Assembly (NCBI RefSeq): GCF_020536995.1
Contig: NC_068362.1
Span: 204,001 to 268,000, forward strand
Direction of reading: 5' to 3'
Length of the DNA: 64,000 nt
DNA from: Dreissena polymorpha
Lineage: Eukaryota > Mollusca > Bivalvia > Myida > Dreissenidae
Shown piece after piece: positions 12,601 through 21,059 of the stretch. Numbering within the stretch: position 1 is the first letter of the stretch; each line of letters begins with the position of its first letter. Below the pieces are notes generated by a model. The model did not search any database. It saw only the letters and a list, made by a program, of their open reading frames with translations, and was not told the origin of the DNA. The translations under genes were made by a program, and so were the position numbers.

Positions 12601-15043
12601 TGCCAAATTAACAAATTAAGCAGAACTAAACAAAACTAAACAGCAAAATGTGCATTCGTGATATTATTTGTTACTAACTTACCGATATATATGTTGTTCT
12701 AATACGAATTTTCACTACGGGTGAATCTATGCCGGCCTGAACATTAATTGACATGTTTTTTGTATTTAAAGTGAGTAAAAACATGTTGAAAGTTCATGTG
12801 TTGGACCATCTAGTTAACTTACTAAACCAATACATATCCATAATGTTCCAAATATGAATGTTGATTGTGCCTTGTTAACGTGTTTTCGAGACCTATCATG
12901 ATATTTCGTATGATAAATAAAATGTGACCATTAGTTTAAAAATATGGTTTTGCGTTTGGTATAGATGATTTCATCTGAAACATCTTCTGTCGGATGCGGT
13001 GCGGCTCAATGCAGAGGATTGTACTTGTACATGTGTCTGTATGCCCCAATGTAAGATTTTTTTTAAACATAATATTTATTCACTGCATGTAGCTTGTTTC
13101 CTTTGCATGTATGCTGCACATGCTGCCCGAATACTCAAAGCAAAACTGCTTTGAAGGAAATTCAGTTTGTTTATTCACATTAATTTAGGTTCCGTGCGCA
13201 TACATGAACAACATTTGCTTCCGTACTTACATTTCCCTTTAAACTATAGTAATCAAATTTAAGACTACTTACTAACAAACTAAATCACTTAACCCCCCAA
13301 AATAACTTTCATGTTCAATTATAAATGTCGCTTGCTAAATGATCTCGATTTATATAAACGTTGTATGTGCGAGTTACACAAACAGGGTTTCCATGACTGA
13401 CTTTGAAAAGTATTGTTGTAGAATTGTTTACAATGTACAACCGGGATTGTTTGTTTACCTGAGTTTGTTGTTTGTATTTTGCATAGGCTTGACCCCTTAC
13501 GAATAAACAAACCGTACAAAGAATCAAATAAATCATGCGACGACTGTCCTGGTAAATGTAATGGAACTCTATGTGGTATGTTTAATAAAGTTCTTTATTT
13601 TAAGTAATACATAATCAATACAAAACCAAATCCAAATATTAACTGTTATCGATCTTGAAATTGATGACAAAACGTAATTATACATCGCAGTGTTTTAGTA
13701 GCTATTATATTGGCCGTGCTCTGCGAAAAAGGAGTTTAATGCATGTAAAGTGTCTCAGCCAAAATCCACCTTAGGCGGAAAGTGTCGTCCTTGATTAGCC
13801 TGTGCGGTCTGCAAAAGCTAATCTGGAACGACACTTTACGCACATGCATTAAACCCTTTGTTAAAATAGCACGGCTCATAATCATATATTAGACTATTCA
13901 TAACTGAACATTATCTTATAAATAAACGTTATGCCATAATATAGTTCGATGCAGGTCAAGCATGTATACGTTTCTATGTTTCATAGATTACGGTGAACTT
14001 ATATGCCTGAGTGGATCTAAGCTAAACATGACTACCAATAGGTGTGATTGCGTGTCTACCGTATGTCCAGGAACGTACAATGACAGCGTGTGCTTCTGTG
14101 AGTTCTTATCTTTAATATACCCTCAATACCTTTGTTTGTTAACCTACGTTTTTAAGAAAATATGTCCAAATTAATTACTTATCATAATATATGTGCTTAT
14201 ATATAACAACGTTGATATATTAACTATGGCATTAGGTTATAGCTTTTACAGAAGCAGTAAAATACATTCAATATTCAATTGACCTGCCTATTCAAAAAAA
14301 AACAACAGAAAAACGTTTTAAAGCCACTTCGCGTCTTGTGATTTTATGATAATCAATTTAAGAGTTAATGGTCAATGTGCGAGACAGTGTCCGAAACAAC
14401 AAAATGCATTATTCCTAGATTCATTTTCAGTGAATTGCATTGGCACCACCGACAGTGATCCGGAATGTTCTCGGTCCCTCTTAGGAACGTGTGGAACAAA
14501 AATAGACGCGATGTTCCGGTGTCCGTGGATGTGTAACGTGTGTCCATGTAAGAGAACCCAATAGCATACGATCCATTTAAACAAGTGAAATGTGTTATAT
14601 TATTTCATAGCTTCTTAATAAATCATAATAGTGTGTTTATAAATTTGTTCAAAAGTATAAATATCCATAATCATAATATAACATAAATAACGTTCATATT
14701 AATGTTATTCTGAGTTTATGGTGTAGATTCTGATCGGAAATGGAATTTCACTCTCATATCAAAAATGCCGTGGGAGAAGGGTCTACCGGACTGCACCACA
14801 ACGCCACCTCCGACAACAACAGCAACAACTCTGACTACATCCACAAGTCACGTGACGCCAACATCTGTTGGGCACTCATTTGCCACAAGTCCTGCCATCT
14901 CGGCAATTGCTGGGAGCTCAGTCGCGACAAGGCATAATTCGAATGCACAGCTGCAGAACGGTGGCATCGCAGTGGCATTCGCCAGTGAACTCTATATTGG
15001 CTGCACGATTATTATGATGCTGAAGCAGTGCACCACATCATAA
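583..15043 (+). CDS. Secreted CAP/SCP-hinge-EGF-like-ShKT-mucin protein, nine exons
   Basis: I assembled exons 583-622, 5781-5857, 11910-11998, 12390-12552, 12965-13050, 13487-13575, 13987-14097, 14365-14547 and 14727-15043. Every junction is GT-AG and all phases agree, giving 1155 nt and 384 residues. Residues 1-13 are a short hydrophobic start. Residues 14-152 are a CAP domain: helix with DLHNKIRARV, GQNHL at 80-84, RKWEAE near 97-102, GNYTQ at 119-123 and a GCG...C strand at 133-139. Four cysteines (169-181) resemble the CRISP hinge. Exon 7 has five spaced cysteines like an EGF module. Residues 243-278 match ShKT spacing C-x9-C-x7-C-x9-C-x3-C-x2-C. A Thr-rich tail follows, ending in a mildly hydrophobic stretch. 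CAP proteins of this kind are extracellular; the ligand is unknown. The family's Trp before the second helix is absent. An extra 5' exon may exist, because the signal segment is short. Confidence 0.8.
623..1822. repeat. First CAP intron, with weak diverged ~300-bp repeats
   Basis: No coding signal. The stretches near 1370-1530, 1670-1810 and 2230-2380 share scattered words (ATGCG(C/T)AT, TTGTCAGGTCATT, AGGAGTTA/GGGAGTTAA) in the same order, as if they were old copies of one ~300-bp unit. Divergence is high, so this is tentative. Confidence 0.25.
1823..2053. mobile_element. MITE with TTAACCCAT termini
   Basis: Starts TTAACCCATTAATGTATGCC and ends with the inverted form (CTAGGTATAAATGGGTTAA), about 231 bp. 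Inside lies a second imperfect inverted repeat around 1870-1925 (CAGCGTAGACCCAG / CTGCGTCTGCGCTG) with GCCG/CGGC at its centre. It is non-autonomous and TIR-bounded, inserted in the first CAP intron. The terminal TTAA suggests a TTAA target, which is inference. Confidence 0.7.
2054..5780. other. CAP intron 1, mostly featureless; candidate extra exon at 5091-5195
   Basis: I see no recognisable coding region in 2054-5050. At 5091, after TTTTCAG, an open frame reads RPFSPSCIDKYAAFPGHLNC and then EYGPFSGRPLHTNDT, ending at ACAG/GCATGT, which could be a rare GC donor. Its 3' phase fits exon 2 but its 5' phase does not fit exon 1, so it would need a further exon. Left outside the gene model. Confidence 0.3.
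5255..5490. repeat. Intronic segment with a diverged copy at 50540-50793
   Basis: Shared landmarks in the same order are TTATCTTAAAACATAC, AATATTTATAGTAATTGATT, AACGCGTT, GCGTAATGGC, TAATTTCATCACA and TTGCTTATAAG. The match extends over roughly 240 bp with small indels. It is either an interspersed repeat or a trace of duplication of the CAP locus. Confidence 0.65.
5781..5857 (+). CDS. CAP gene exon 2 (first CAP helix)
   Basis: An acceptor AAACAG precedes 77 nt coding QAQIADLHNKIRARV and then SPTASDMTKL, the classic HNxxR helix of CAP proteins. It ends at donor TTG/GTGAGG in phase 0. It matches the phases of exons 1 and 3. A 6-kb intron follows. Confidence 0.8.
5906..6075. repeat. Long inverted repeat (hairpin), arms ~80 bp
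   Basis: The left arm from 5906 (ATAAATAGAGAATATATGG, then TTGGTGACTTTT and ATCATGTGATATAAGAC) is repeated in reverse complement to about 6073, with few mismatches and a short GC-rich centre near 5984-5993. It sits in the third-exon intron of the CAP gene. It is probably a foldback element or the end of the Crypton-like insertion beside it. Confidence 0.75.
6689..6979 (-). mobile_element. Crypton-like tyrosine recombinase, C-terminal fragment
   Basis: A minus-strand frame of 96 codons contains KLTNHSARKHMVQKLRDSA and then PTDIMQISG. This is the conserved HSARK...VQKL...IMQISGH block of the Crypton/DUF3504-type tyrosine recombinases. The His-x-x-Arg of the active site is visible as HSAR. After ISG the expected GHKN..NNYS region with the nucleophilic Tyr is not recognisable, so the fragment is dead. 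A central-domain piece at 8164-8415 on the same strand is probably part of the same element, separated by a minisatellite. Confidence 0.7.
7055..7935. repeat. Degenerate ~35-bp minisatellite, ~25 units
   Basis: Units of roughly 31-42 bp carry TTCAAAATTGTG, AAAAAATGAG and TCGCGCACTG with much variation. Short reading frames occur on both strands because stops are rare in the unit. None looks like a protein. It lies between two pieces of a Crypton recombinase, so it probably expanded inside or was inserted into that element. Confidence 0.85.
8164..8415 (-). mobile_element. Crypton-like recombinase, central fragment
   Basis: The minus frame reads RWVDVKLWRDAF, a Gly run, then EYLELVERQRKTQTSA and RTVPPRILVDK. 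This parallels the CWGD...EYLEF.ERQTKTR...V.P.M block of Crypton recombinases, seen better preserved at 31429-31791. The Gly run comes from a poly-C tract (8320-8341), probably a later expansion. No catalytic residue can be judged here. It has the same strand and order as the 6689-6979 fragment. Confidence 0.6.
8527..9860. mobile_element. Interspersed repeat with GTGGGGATA-type ends and an internal tandem array
   Basis: The left end has ATCCCCACGC...GGTGGGGATAT followed by a pyrimidine-rich CCGT/CTGT tract. The right end is GGCGTGGGGATACGCGTCGG. Between them are a unique segment and a ~150-bp tandem array. The ends are roughly inverted, as in a non-autonomous DNA element, but no transposase is visible. 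I associate this family with molluscs; a repeat library would settle it. Confidence 0.6.
8800..9800. repeat. ~150-bp tandem array, about 6.6 units
   Basis: TGCATGGC recurs at 8871, 9022, 9172, 9320, 9471, 9620 and 9771, a spacing of 148-151 bp. Units carry CACCGATTCACTTC, CTCTTATGACAATACGG, CAACCCTGGGG and GCCCACATAG. Short frames through the array are by-products of the repeat. Confidence 0.9.
10668..10691. repeat. Perfect 10-bp-arm palindrome beside two GGGCGGAG repeats
   Basis: GTTATCGGAT, loop GGGT, then ATCCGATAAC. Just upstream, GGGCGGAG(T/C)TTAAAAC occurs twice (about 10624 and 10651). Function unknown; it could be part of the end of the surrounding insertion. Confidence 0.6.
10855..10995 (-). 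mobile_element. tRNA-derived SINE, body and box B, minus strand
   Basis: In reverse complement the order is GGGTTCGATCCC (Pol III box B), a GGGGGCGTTC spacer, CATAGACACCAAGAGCTGG, GAAACGGACTCGAGAGCG, TTTCAAATAAGCC and ATCGAGCTTCAA. The same body lies at 34411-34580. The tRNA 5' part (box A), expected at 10996-11060, is too diverged to see. Confidence 0.75.
11910..11998 (+). CDS. CAP gene exon 3 (second CAP helix)
   Basis: Acceptor CGCCAG and donor CTAG/GTAACC flank 89 nt coding NSGLGSTAERFARRC and then TADSTWYQRATP. This fits the second CAP helix and the following cysteine. The position where many family members carry a cavity His is not His here. Phase out is 2, matched by an acceptor at 12389. 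Confidence 0.8.
12390..12552 (+). CDS. CAP gene exon 4 (CAP core)
   Basis: The acceptor AAAG at 12386-12389 keeps frame with exon 3; the nearer AG at 12405-12406 would break it. The exon codes GGFLVGQNHLYS, TWTDVIRKWEAE, VYGSTGNNPS and VGNYTQ, then a donor CAG/GTATGC in phase 0. GQN and GNYTQ replace the family's usual GEN and GHYTQ. Confidence 0.85.
12965..13050 (+). CDS. CAP gene exon 5 (end of CAP domain)
   Basis: Codes MISSETSSVGCGAAQC and then GLYLYMCLYAP, the last CAP strands with the paired cysteines. Acceptor GGTATAG and donor CAAT/GTAAGA; phase out is 2. Confidence 0.85.
13487..13575 (+). CDS. CAP gene exon 6 (CRISP-like hinge)
   Basis: Codes LDPLRINKPYKESNKSC followed by DDCPGKCNGTLC. 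The C-x2-C-x3-C-x4-C pattern resembles the CRISP hinge. Acceptor GCATAG and donor TGTG/GTATGT; phase out is 1. Confidence 0.8.
13711..13879. mobile_element. MITE with ~42-bp terminal inverted repeats
   Basis: Left end GCCGTGCTCTGCGAAAAAGG then AGTTTAATGCATGTAAAGTG; the right end gives the inverted counterpart (CACTTTACGCACATGCATT, then AAACCCTTTG, GCACGGCTCA). The middle holds GGCGGAAAGTGTCGTCC and CTAATCTGGAACGACACTTT, a second inverted pair, so most of the element folds on itself. It sits in the intron between CAP exons 6 and 7. Confidence 0.75.
13987..14097 (+). CDS. CAP gene exon 7 (EGF-like module)
   Basis: Acceptor TTCATAG and donor TTCT/GTGAGT flank a phase 1-1 exon coding YGELICLSGSKLNMTTNRC and then DCVSTVCPGTYNDSVCF. 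Symmetric phase and the cysteine spacing are those of an EGF-like cassette, though one cysteine fewer than a full EGF is visible within the exon. Confidence 0.75.
14365..14547 (+). CDS. CAP gene exon 8 (ShKT domain)
   Basis: A phase 1-1 exon. After CARQCPKQQ it codes six cysteines with ShKT spacing, ending CGTKIDAMFRCPWMCNVC. The donor is CCAT/GTAAGA. ShKT domains are small disulfide folds found in many secreted invertebrate proteins. Confidence 0.75.
14727..15043 (+). CDS. CAP gene last exon (Thr-rich tail) with nearby poly(A) signal
   Basis: Acceptor GTGTAG, then a reading frame to TAA at 15041-15043. It codes a Thr/Pro/Ser-rich, mucin-like segment and a C-terminus with a weak hydrophobic run, which may be a membrane or GPI signal (inference). 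AATAAA overlaps the stop at 15044-15049; later AT-rich sequence may hold the signal actually used. Confidence 0.7.
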
Positions 15044-15049
15044 AATAAA

Positions 15050-17470
15050 TTGTATGACATTGCCTACGACGTTTAAAATATGCTTACGATAATATGTTTA
15101 CGTTTTAATAGGTTTTCTTTTTGTTTGCATTATTGTTATTATACAGTGAGTGCGGAAAAAGGGAATAACTTGCTGCGAAAATAGCATAATGATCGTTTGT
15201 ACATATGTTAAAGTAGTTCTATAAACCTGTTTATGATGTATGGTGGTAACCATACAACCATATTATTGCAATAAGACAGAAAGCAACTGAAAGCTTATTT
15301 ACAACTTGAGCACACATACCGTCGTCATATACCGGATAGGATAAAGGATTCTGGATAACAAGATGGCAAAATAATTAACCATAACACAGGTATAAAACGA
15401 AAACAAAATCTATTCAGCGAGTTATATAATGTGTTTGACATTTACACACACCCAGAAACAGCTTACATTTGTGATTCACTAAAGTACCAAGCTGAAAAGA
15501 ATATATGCTAATAGATATTTTTGTTTTCATATCCAAAATATGTTTTTTTGTATTTCCATATAAAAACAACAGACGATAACAAACCGTACGCAAAATATTT
15601 TTATATGAATCCCCTTTCGTTCAAAATAAATCGGCATAGAAGAACATTTTGGGAATGTACTTGAAGACATCCATGTAGTGAGTATCAAAATATCCGCATC
15701 ATTGCATACACATGTATTTACGAAGACATTTTTAAAAATATAATCGATAAAAAAAATATGGTAAACGTGTTTGTGGTCATTAAATATGTTTATTCACCAC
15801 CGGGTATTTGCTCTGATTGACCATGTACCAGAAAAAATTAATCTTTTGTAATTGTGCAAAAGTTTTCGTTGGCGTGTCGATCAATTTGCATTGAAAAGAC
15901 AATGCTTAAAATTTGGTCATAGCAAGTGTTGGTCGTTACACATGGATTACACATTATACAGTAACAGCGGATATTATTTATTCTGTACAGTTTGGTTGGT
16001 TGTTACAAGCGACGTAGTGCTTGTGCATAAGAAAAATTGATCAGATGCTTTAAACATATCATCACAGGATTAATTAAGTTTAAAAAAATACATGGCCTTA
16101 ATTCGAATTGTGAACTTGACCATCAACACAAATGCGTGTCAGTTATACGCGGCATATTCAATTTTCTTAATAAATTAATTATCCAAAGTTTTATTAAAAT
16201 CTTTAAAGAAAAGTAAAAGCTATTAAACTGAAACTTAACTTTGGCTGAAATGAACCAACCAACCACTCTTCTACGGACTGTCGGGGCGAACTTCTAATGC
16301 ACTTAATATATACTAAAGGTTTTGCCTGTTCAGAAATTATTTAAAACAAATACTACCATAACTGATCTTATATAGTACTTTGTGTCGATAGGATTTATAA
16401 CACAATTCAAGCAGCTCATCTGCAAATCGGTCACACCAAACGTAGACCATTTTCCAATGTAATAGGTATTTATATCCATCAAAATTATCCCTACATTTAG
16501 CAATTGTTGGCCTAACTATGTTATCCGTTGTAAGATACCGCATTCAATATCGAAGAAAGTAGTACATGATAAGTATGTGTGTAAACCTCAATGCTTGCAA
16601 AGTCGATGACATGCACTTTTTCAATGAATTTAGGAGCGTTTTCTACATACGGTACGAATAACAATATACATAACATTGGTAAACAAATTCAATGCACTTC
16701 AGTGGGAAGTTTTACGCATAAAATATCGAAGCCTGCCAACAAGACATGAAAATGAAGTGCTTTGAATGTACATGTATTGTATGTAGTCAATCGATGATTT
16801 TGATCCCAATTTAAATATGTTATTCACGTCTTAAAAACCTTAGCAACCCGAATTTCTCGACGACAAGTTTTTATTGAATTGTCGTTATTTAAATAGTGCT
16901 AAATATACCCACTCTTTCTTTACATTGTCCAGTCATGCAAGTTCAAAAATCTGCTCAAAACACACTTGCTACCCAATGATCAGGTAAGTCGATCAATATT
17001 AAAAATTTCTTTACAAAATGGAGTTCAATCACCAAAATCTACAAAACCAATTACGCAAAGAAAAGTACAGACTGTACAATCTACACAATGTCGTACAAAA
17101 ACGCTAGCTCAATTCAGTTGCAACTTCAAAACTTGAACACATATCCCGTATTCCCGTTCAGTCAAACTGTACTTATAAGACTCATTAAAGTTAGTCGGAA
17201 AAAAACCTTCATATTAAAGGGTTCATACAAGATCTTCGCTAAAGCCTTCGACACAAACATGAGTTGAAGCAAACGCAATGAGAGGGGTCATTATAAATAC
17301 GGCTCTATTGTGATATGGGACCAATTTAATATGTTTATTCAAAAGTTTGCACATAGAGAGACTTCATAGGGCATAATAATATCGCAATATCATATCGTGT
17401 CAAAAGATGCAATGACAATGATAAGTATAAAACAACGATAAACGACATGTTCGCCATTGCCAACAAACGG
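15050..17470. other. No gene or clear repeat seen
   Basis: AT-rich sequence downstream of the CAP gene. The short frames near 15852-16040 and 16337-16543 lack family motifs, splice context or composition typical of coding sequence. Confidence 0.5.
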
Positions 17471-17478
17471 TACGTTTA

Positions 17479-17812
17479 TAGTGCCCTCGGCAGACGCCCG
17501 TCTGCTCCGTCCGATTTATAGTGCCCTCGGCAGACGCCCGTCTGTTCCGCCCGATTTTATAGTGCCCTCGGCAGACGCTCGTCTGTTCCGACCGATTTTA
17601 TAGTGCCCTCGGCAGACGCCCTACGTTAATAGTGCCATCGGCAGACACCCTACGTTAATAGTGCCATCGGCAGACGACTTACGTAAATAGTGCCCTCGGC
17701 AGACGCCCTACGTTAATAGTGCCCTCGGCAGACGCCCTACGTTAATAGTGCCCTCGGCAGACGCCCTACGTTAATAGAGCCCTCGACAGACGCCAGTCTG
17801 TTCCGCCCGAAT
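17479..17812. repeat. Compound tandem array, 40/41-bp and 29-bp units
   Basis: Three long units (starts 17479, 17519, 17560) are followed by six 29-bp units (17601, 17630, 17659, 17688, 17717, 17746) and one more long-type unit (17775). All begin TAGTGCCCTCGGCAGACGCC or a close variant. Long units continue with CGTCTGTTCCGCCCGATTT, which makes the hairpin CAGACG-CC-CGTCTG. Short units replace it with CTACGTTAA. Confidence 0.9.
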
Positions 17813-17829
17813 TTGCCTCCTCCCAGACA

Positions 17830-20045
17830 GGTATAGCTTGTAACTTATGGGGAACAGAACCGAATAGAAAATATTCACATTGTCGACGATTTACCGATGT
17901 CGCATCGAAAACATATTAAGCCTTTGCCGTTCGAGCTAAAGTAGATTTTAACTAACACAAAGTATGTGAAACATGATGGAAACGTGACATAAATTTTGAG
18001 GACAACGAACTTAGAAGTGACAGTCAAAACAAAACTAATTAGTGAATAAAGTTTTATTTTGTTTAGTCTTTTATATTTTCACCACAACATACGTATAGTT
18101 TGTCGACTTTGGAACCACATGTGGTCATTGTAATACATATTGCAAAGCAATCAGTGCAACCATTATAAGTTTGTTAACATTACATAGATGTTTCTTCTGT
18201 ATTGACATTTGGTAATACCATACAGTTGATTGGCCAGTCCCACTAAACATTTAATTTGTTTCTAACAAGTTCATAAATAGCTTAGCAGAAATATGTCCGA
18301 AGATATTAAACGAAAGATACTTCTTTTGGCAATAATTCACTGTCAATTTGTTAATAACATGATAACTTACACATTAAAGATATCAAACATAATTTTTATT
18401 GTATTAATATGAGTTATTTATCAATTAATATTACAGTGATAATAGGAATTACCTGTAGTCTTTATCGTCAACTGTTGTACTTAATGTTGGTAACTAAAGT
18501 TAAACATGTGGATGTAACATCCTAGTACATCAAGAATAAACTATATTATATAAACAATATATAATACACATTACACCTTGCCACAAAGTGAGACTTAAAT
18601 AGTTGCTATTGATATTAAACATTTTATTACAAAGACACTATACCTATTGACAAGAATTGTTCATATTAAACACACTTTACAGTTTATCACGTCCTCTCAG
18701 AAAATATTTTGTGACGAGCGAAGACAGTGACAATCTTTAATGAGATTCATAGCAAACATGACACAAAATATATACTGTGCAATATGTACAGTGAGGATAT
18801 TAAACTAATGACTAGTTACTCACAACACTTTGACTGCTAAAATTGTTACCATTATTTACAAACAATATAGAGTAACATAATATTTGTTATTGTATTACAA
18901 GTAGTGTTTAATTTCTAGATGTATTTTCTACTCTTTAACAATTTTTGTAAGTTTACCTTTTACAAATTTAGTCAATCAAAGTTATAATATGTAATGCATA
19001 ACTCGTGTTATAATAATGTGTAACTATGTTAACTAAATTTCGTGAAAGGGTTTTGGATTTGTCAGATAACCGGAACTCGCTAATCGGCTAAATATTGTAA
19101 CATTGAATTTGAAATAAATCTAATAGTTATAATGTACAATATAATAAGTTGTTCGTAAATAATATGTACAAACAAAACATTAAGCATCTCGTGTTTTGCC
19201 ATGCGATTCATCTAATCTAAAACAAGAAGCTTACCTGCCAGAGCCGTCCAAGGTGAACAACCTTTTTTTCCTTTGTTGTTTGCGGTCTGTTGTGTTTATT
19301 TCTTTGTTTATTAAACCAATAGTACACAGTCATTGATTTACAGTAAATAACCAACTTGAAAATAACGCATTAAAACAATGAGCGATATAAACAAGCACAA
19401 ATACAAATAAGACGTGGATCATCCCCAACGCATGTACGTCAAGATTGGTTTTGCCTGGAATATTCGATAAATAACGTTGACTGTTTCTATTGTTTACAAA
19501 TAAATGAACAGTACATTTAAATAAAGGAGAGTAACGGTTCTCCGTGGGACGGTATATCGTAATAGTCTCCTTTCGGTACGGTTTAGGTGACAATATACTA
19601 AAAGATTTCCTACACAATTCAATGTGAAAGCAATAACTTTAACTAAAAATAAAGTCAAACTTTTGCGCATAGACATCCCCATAACCATACCTTTTCTTAA
19701 AGAGCATTCCAAGCCGCAATGATTTAAACAATAAAAAAGGGGGGTCATACGTTATGCAAGAAAGAACTCGACGCGAATCAGCGGTCACTGTTTTATGGCC
19801 ATCTATTTACCGGCTTCGTACCAGTTGAGAAGGGTTTCCCTCCATCTGTCAAAGTCTCATGTAGTCTCCAACCTTCAAGCAAAAGAATGAATTTCTGTTA
19901 AACATCAATGTTTTCCCTACCACATGCACAAAGAATCATTCTAAAATAAAGCCATGGCAAGTGCTTCTACAGAGAATTGTGTCTTCTTATAAATGATGTT
20001 CAAGTTTTTAGAGAGTATAGCATTGCACTCCAAAATATTTTAGTA
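17830..20045. other. No supported gene
   Basis: Very AT-rich. Minus-strand frames around 19330-19750 contain hydrophobic stretches, including NCVGNLLVYCHLNRT that faintly recalls GPCR helix 1, but no further helices follow in any frame. I do not call a gene. Confidence 0.45.
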
Positions 20046-20729
20046 TATTGTAACTTTTACGATAGGCCTCCGAGTCCGTACGGTACGGTACGGCATTTTT
20101 CATGACGCATTTCAATGAAAGTAACTGTAATTCGCCAAAAAATGGCGAAAGCTGAATTGAAATTACCACCAGAGAGATTCTAATAAAAAGTATGGAAGCA
20201 TTTTGCGTGATCAGTAAGAAAGTGGTAGGCTTTTATTTCGTATAAACATTTGCTTTATATCACGACTTTAGTCGCTACGAATTTCCTAAGCAGGAGCTGT
20301 TATTTTGTGATTCCGCTGAGAATTTCGCAAATTCTTTGAACCCATTAAAATTAAATTTGAACCACTCAAAAATGTGCTGTGTCGCCTACGTCACGAACCA
20401 ATGTGCACTATTTGACTGGTTCTACGAATTGCGCTTGCAGTTTTTTACGGCACAAGCAAAGCCAGTTTGACTTGTTGGTAAACACGTTTTATGTGTAACT
20501 TAAATAATTTATCGAAGTAAAAGAATCATAAAGAAGTCCGTATTTTTGTAAACATATTCATAACTTCGTGTTCATATAAAATCAAAGTTTTAAATTTATA
20601 AATAATAATAACTGATTATCACTTTCATGACATAATATGTAATTTTGTATATTGTGTGACACATATGTAGAGGTCTTTAAATAAAATTGAAAAAAGGTTT
20701 TAATTGGTTGTATGTTGTTTCCATCTGAC

Positions 20730-20818
20730 GAAACGTGTCGCGGTACGTATTGTATCGTACATACAGTACCGCGATACGTATCGTATCGTAAGGTGAGCGT
20801 ATCGTGACACCCTTAACT
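20730..20818. repeat. CGTATCG-rich end of an unclassified repeat
   Basis: TCGCGGTA and TACCGCGA form an inverted pair, followed by CGATACGTATCGTATCG and GCGTATCGTGACACCC. Ends with GTATCGTGACACCCTTAA are common in hAT-type elements. A matching start was not found near 20046-20100, where GTACGGTACGGTACGG occurs. Classification is inference. Confidence 0.35.
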
Positions 20819-21059
20819 TAAATATGTACAAATATTTGGGAAAAAAGGTATATACTGAAAAGTAATTATGAATAAAAATGATGCGAGAAGAATCCATTTG
20901 CTTTGTTAAACGAAAAATTGCGATTCATGTTGGTGGGCATACAGTTAATTATATATATATATACTCACTGTTTTCAAAATAAAACCCTAGCGTTGATTGT
21001 TTTTGTAATGAAATATCCAATATACTCTTCTATTGCTTCCAATTTAATTAAATAAGGCT

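Noticed and set aside
14365-14584. Minus-strand frames over CAP exon 8
   Set aside because: They lie opposite a well-supported exon and show no motifs.
17479-17812. A CRISPR-like array
   Set aside because: No unique spacers; whole units repeat head to tail in a eukaryotic setting.
19330-19748. Minus-strand hydrophobic frames recalling GPCR helix 1
   Set aside because: No further helices in any frame, and the two frames overlap out of register; likely chance in AT-rich DNA.
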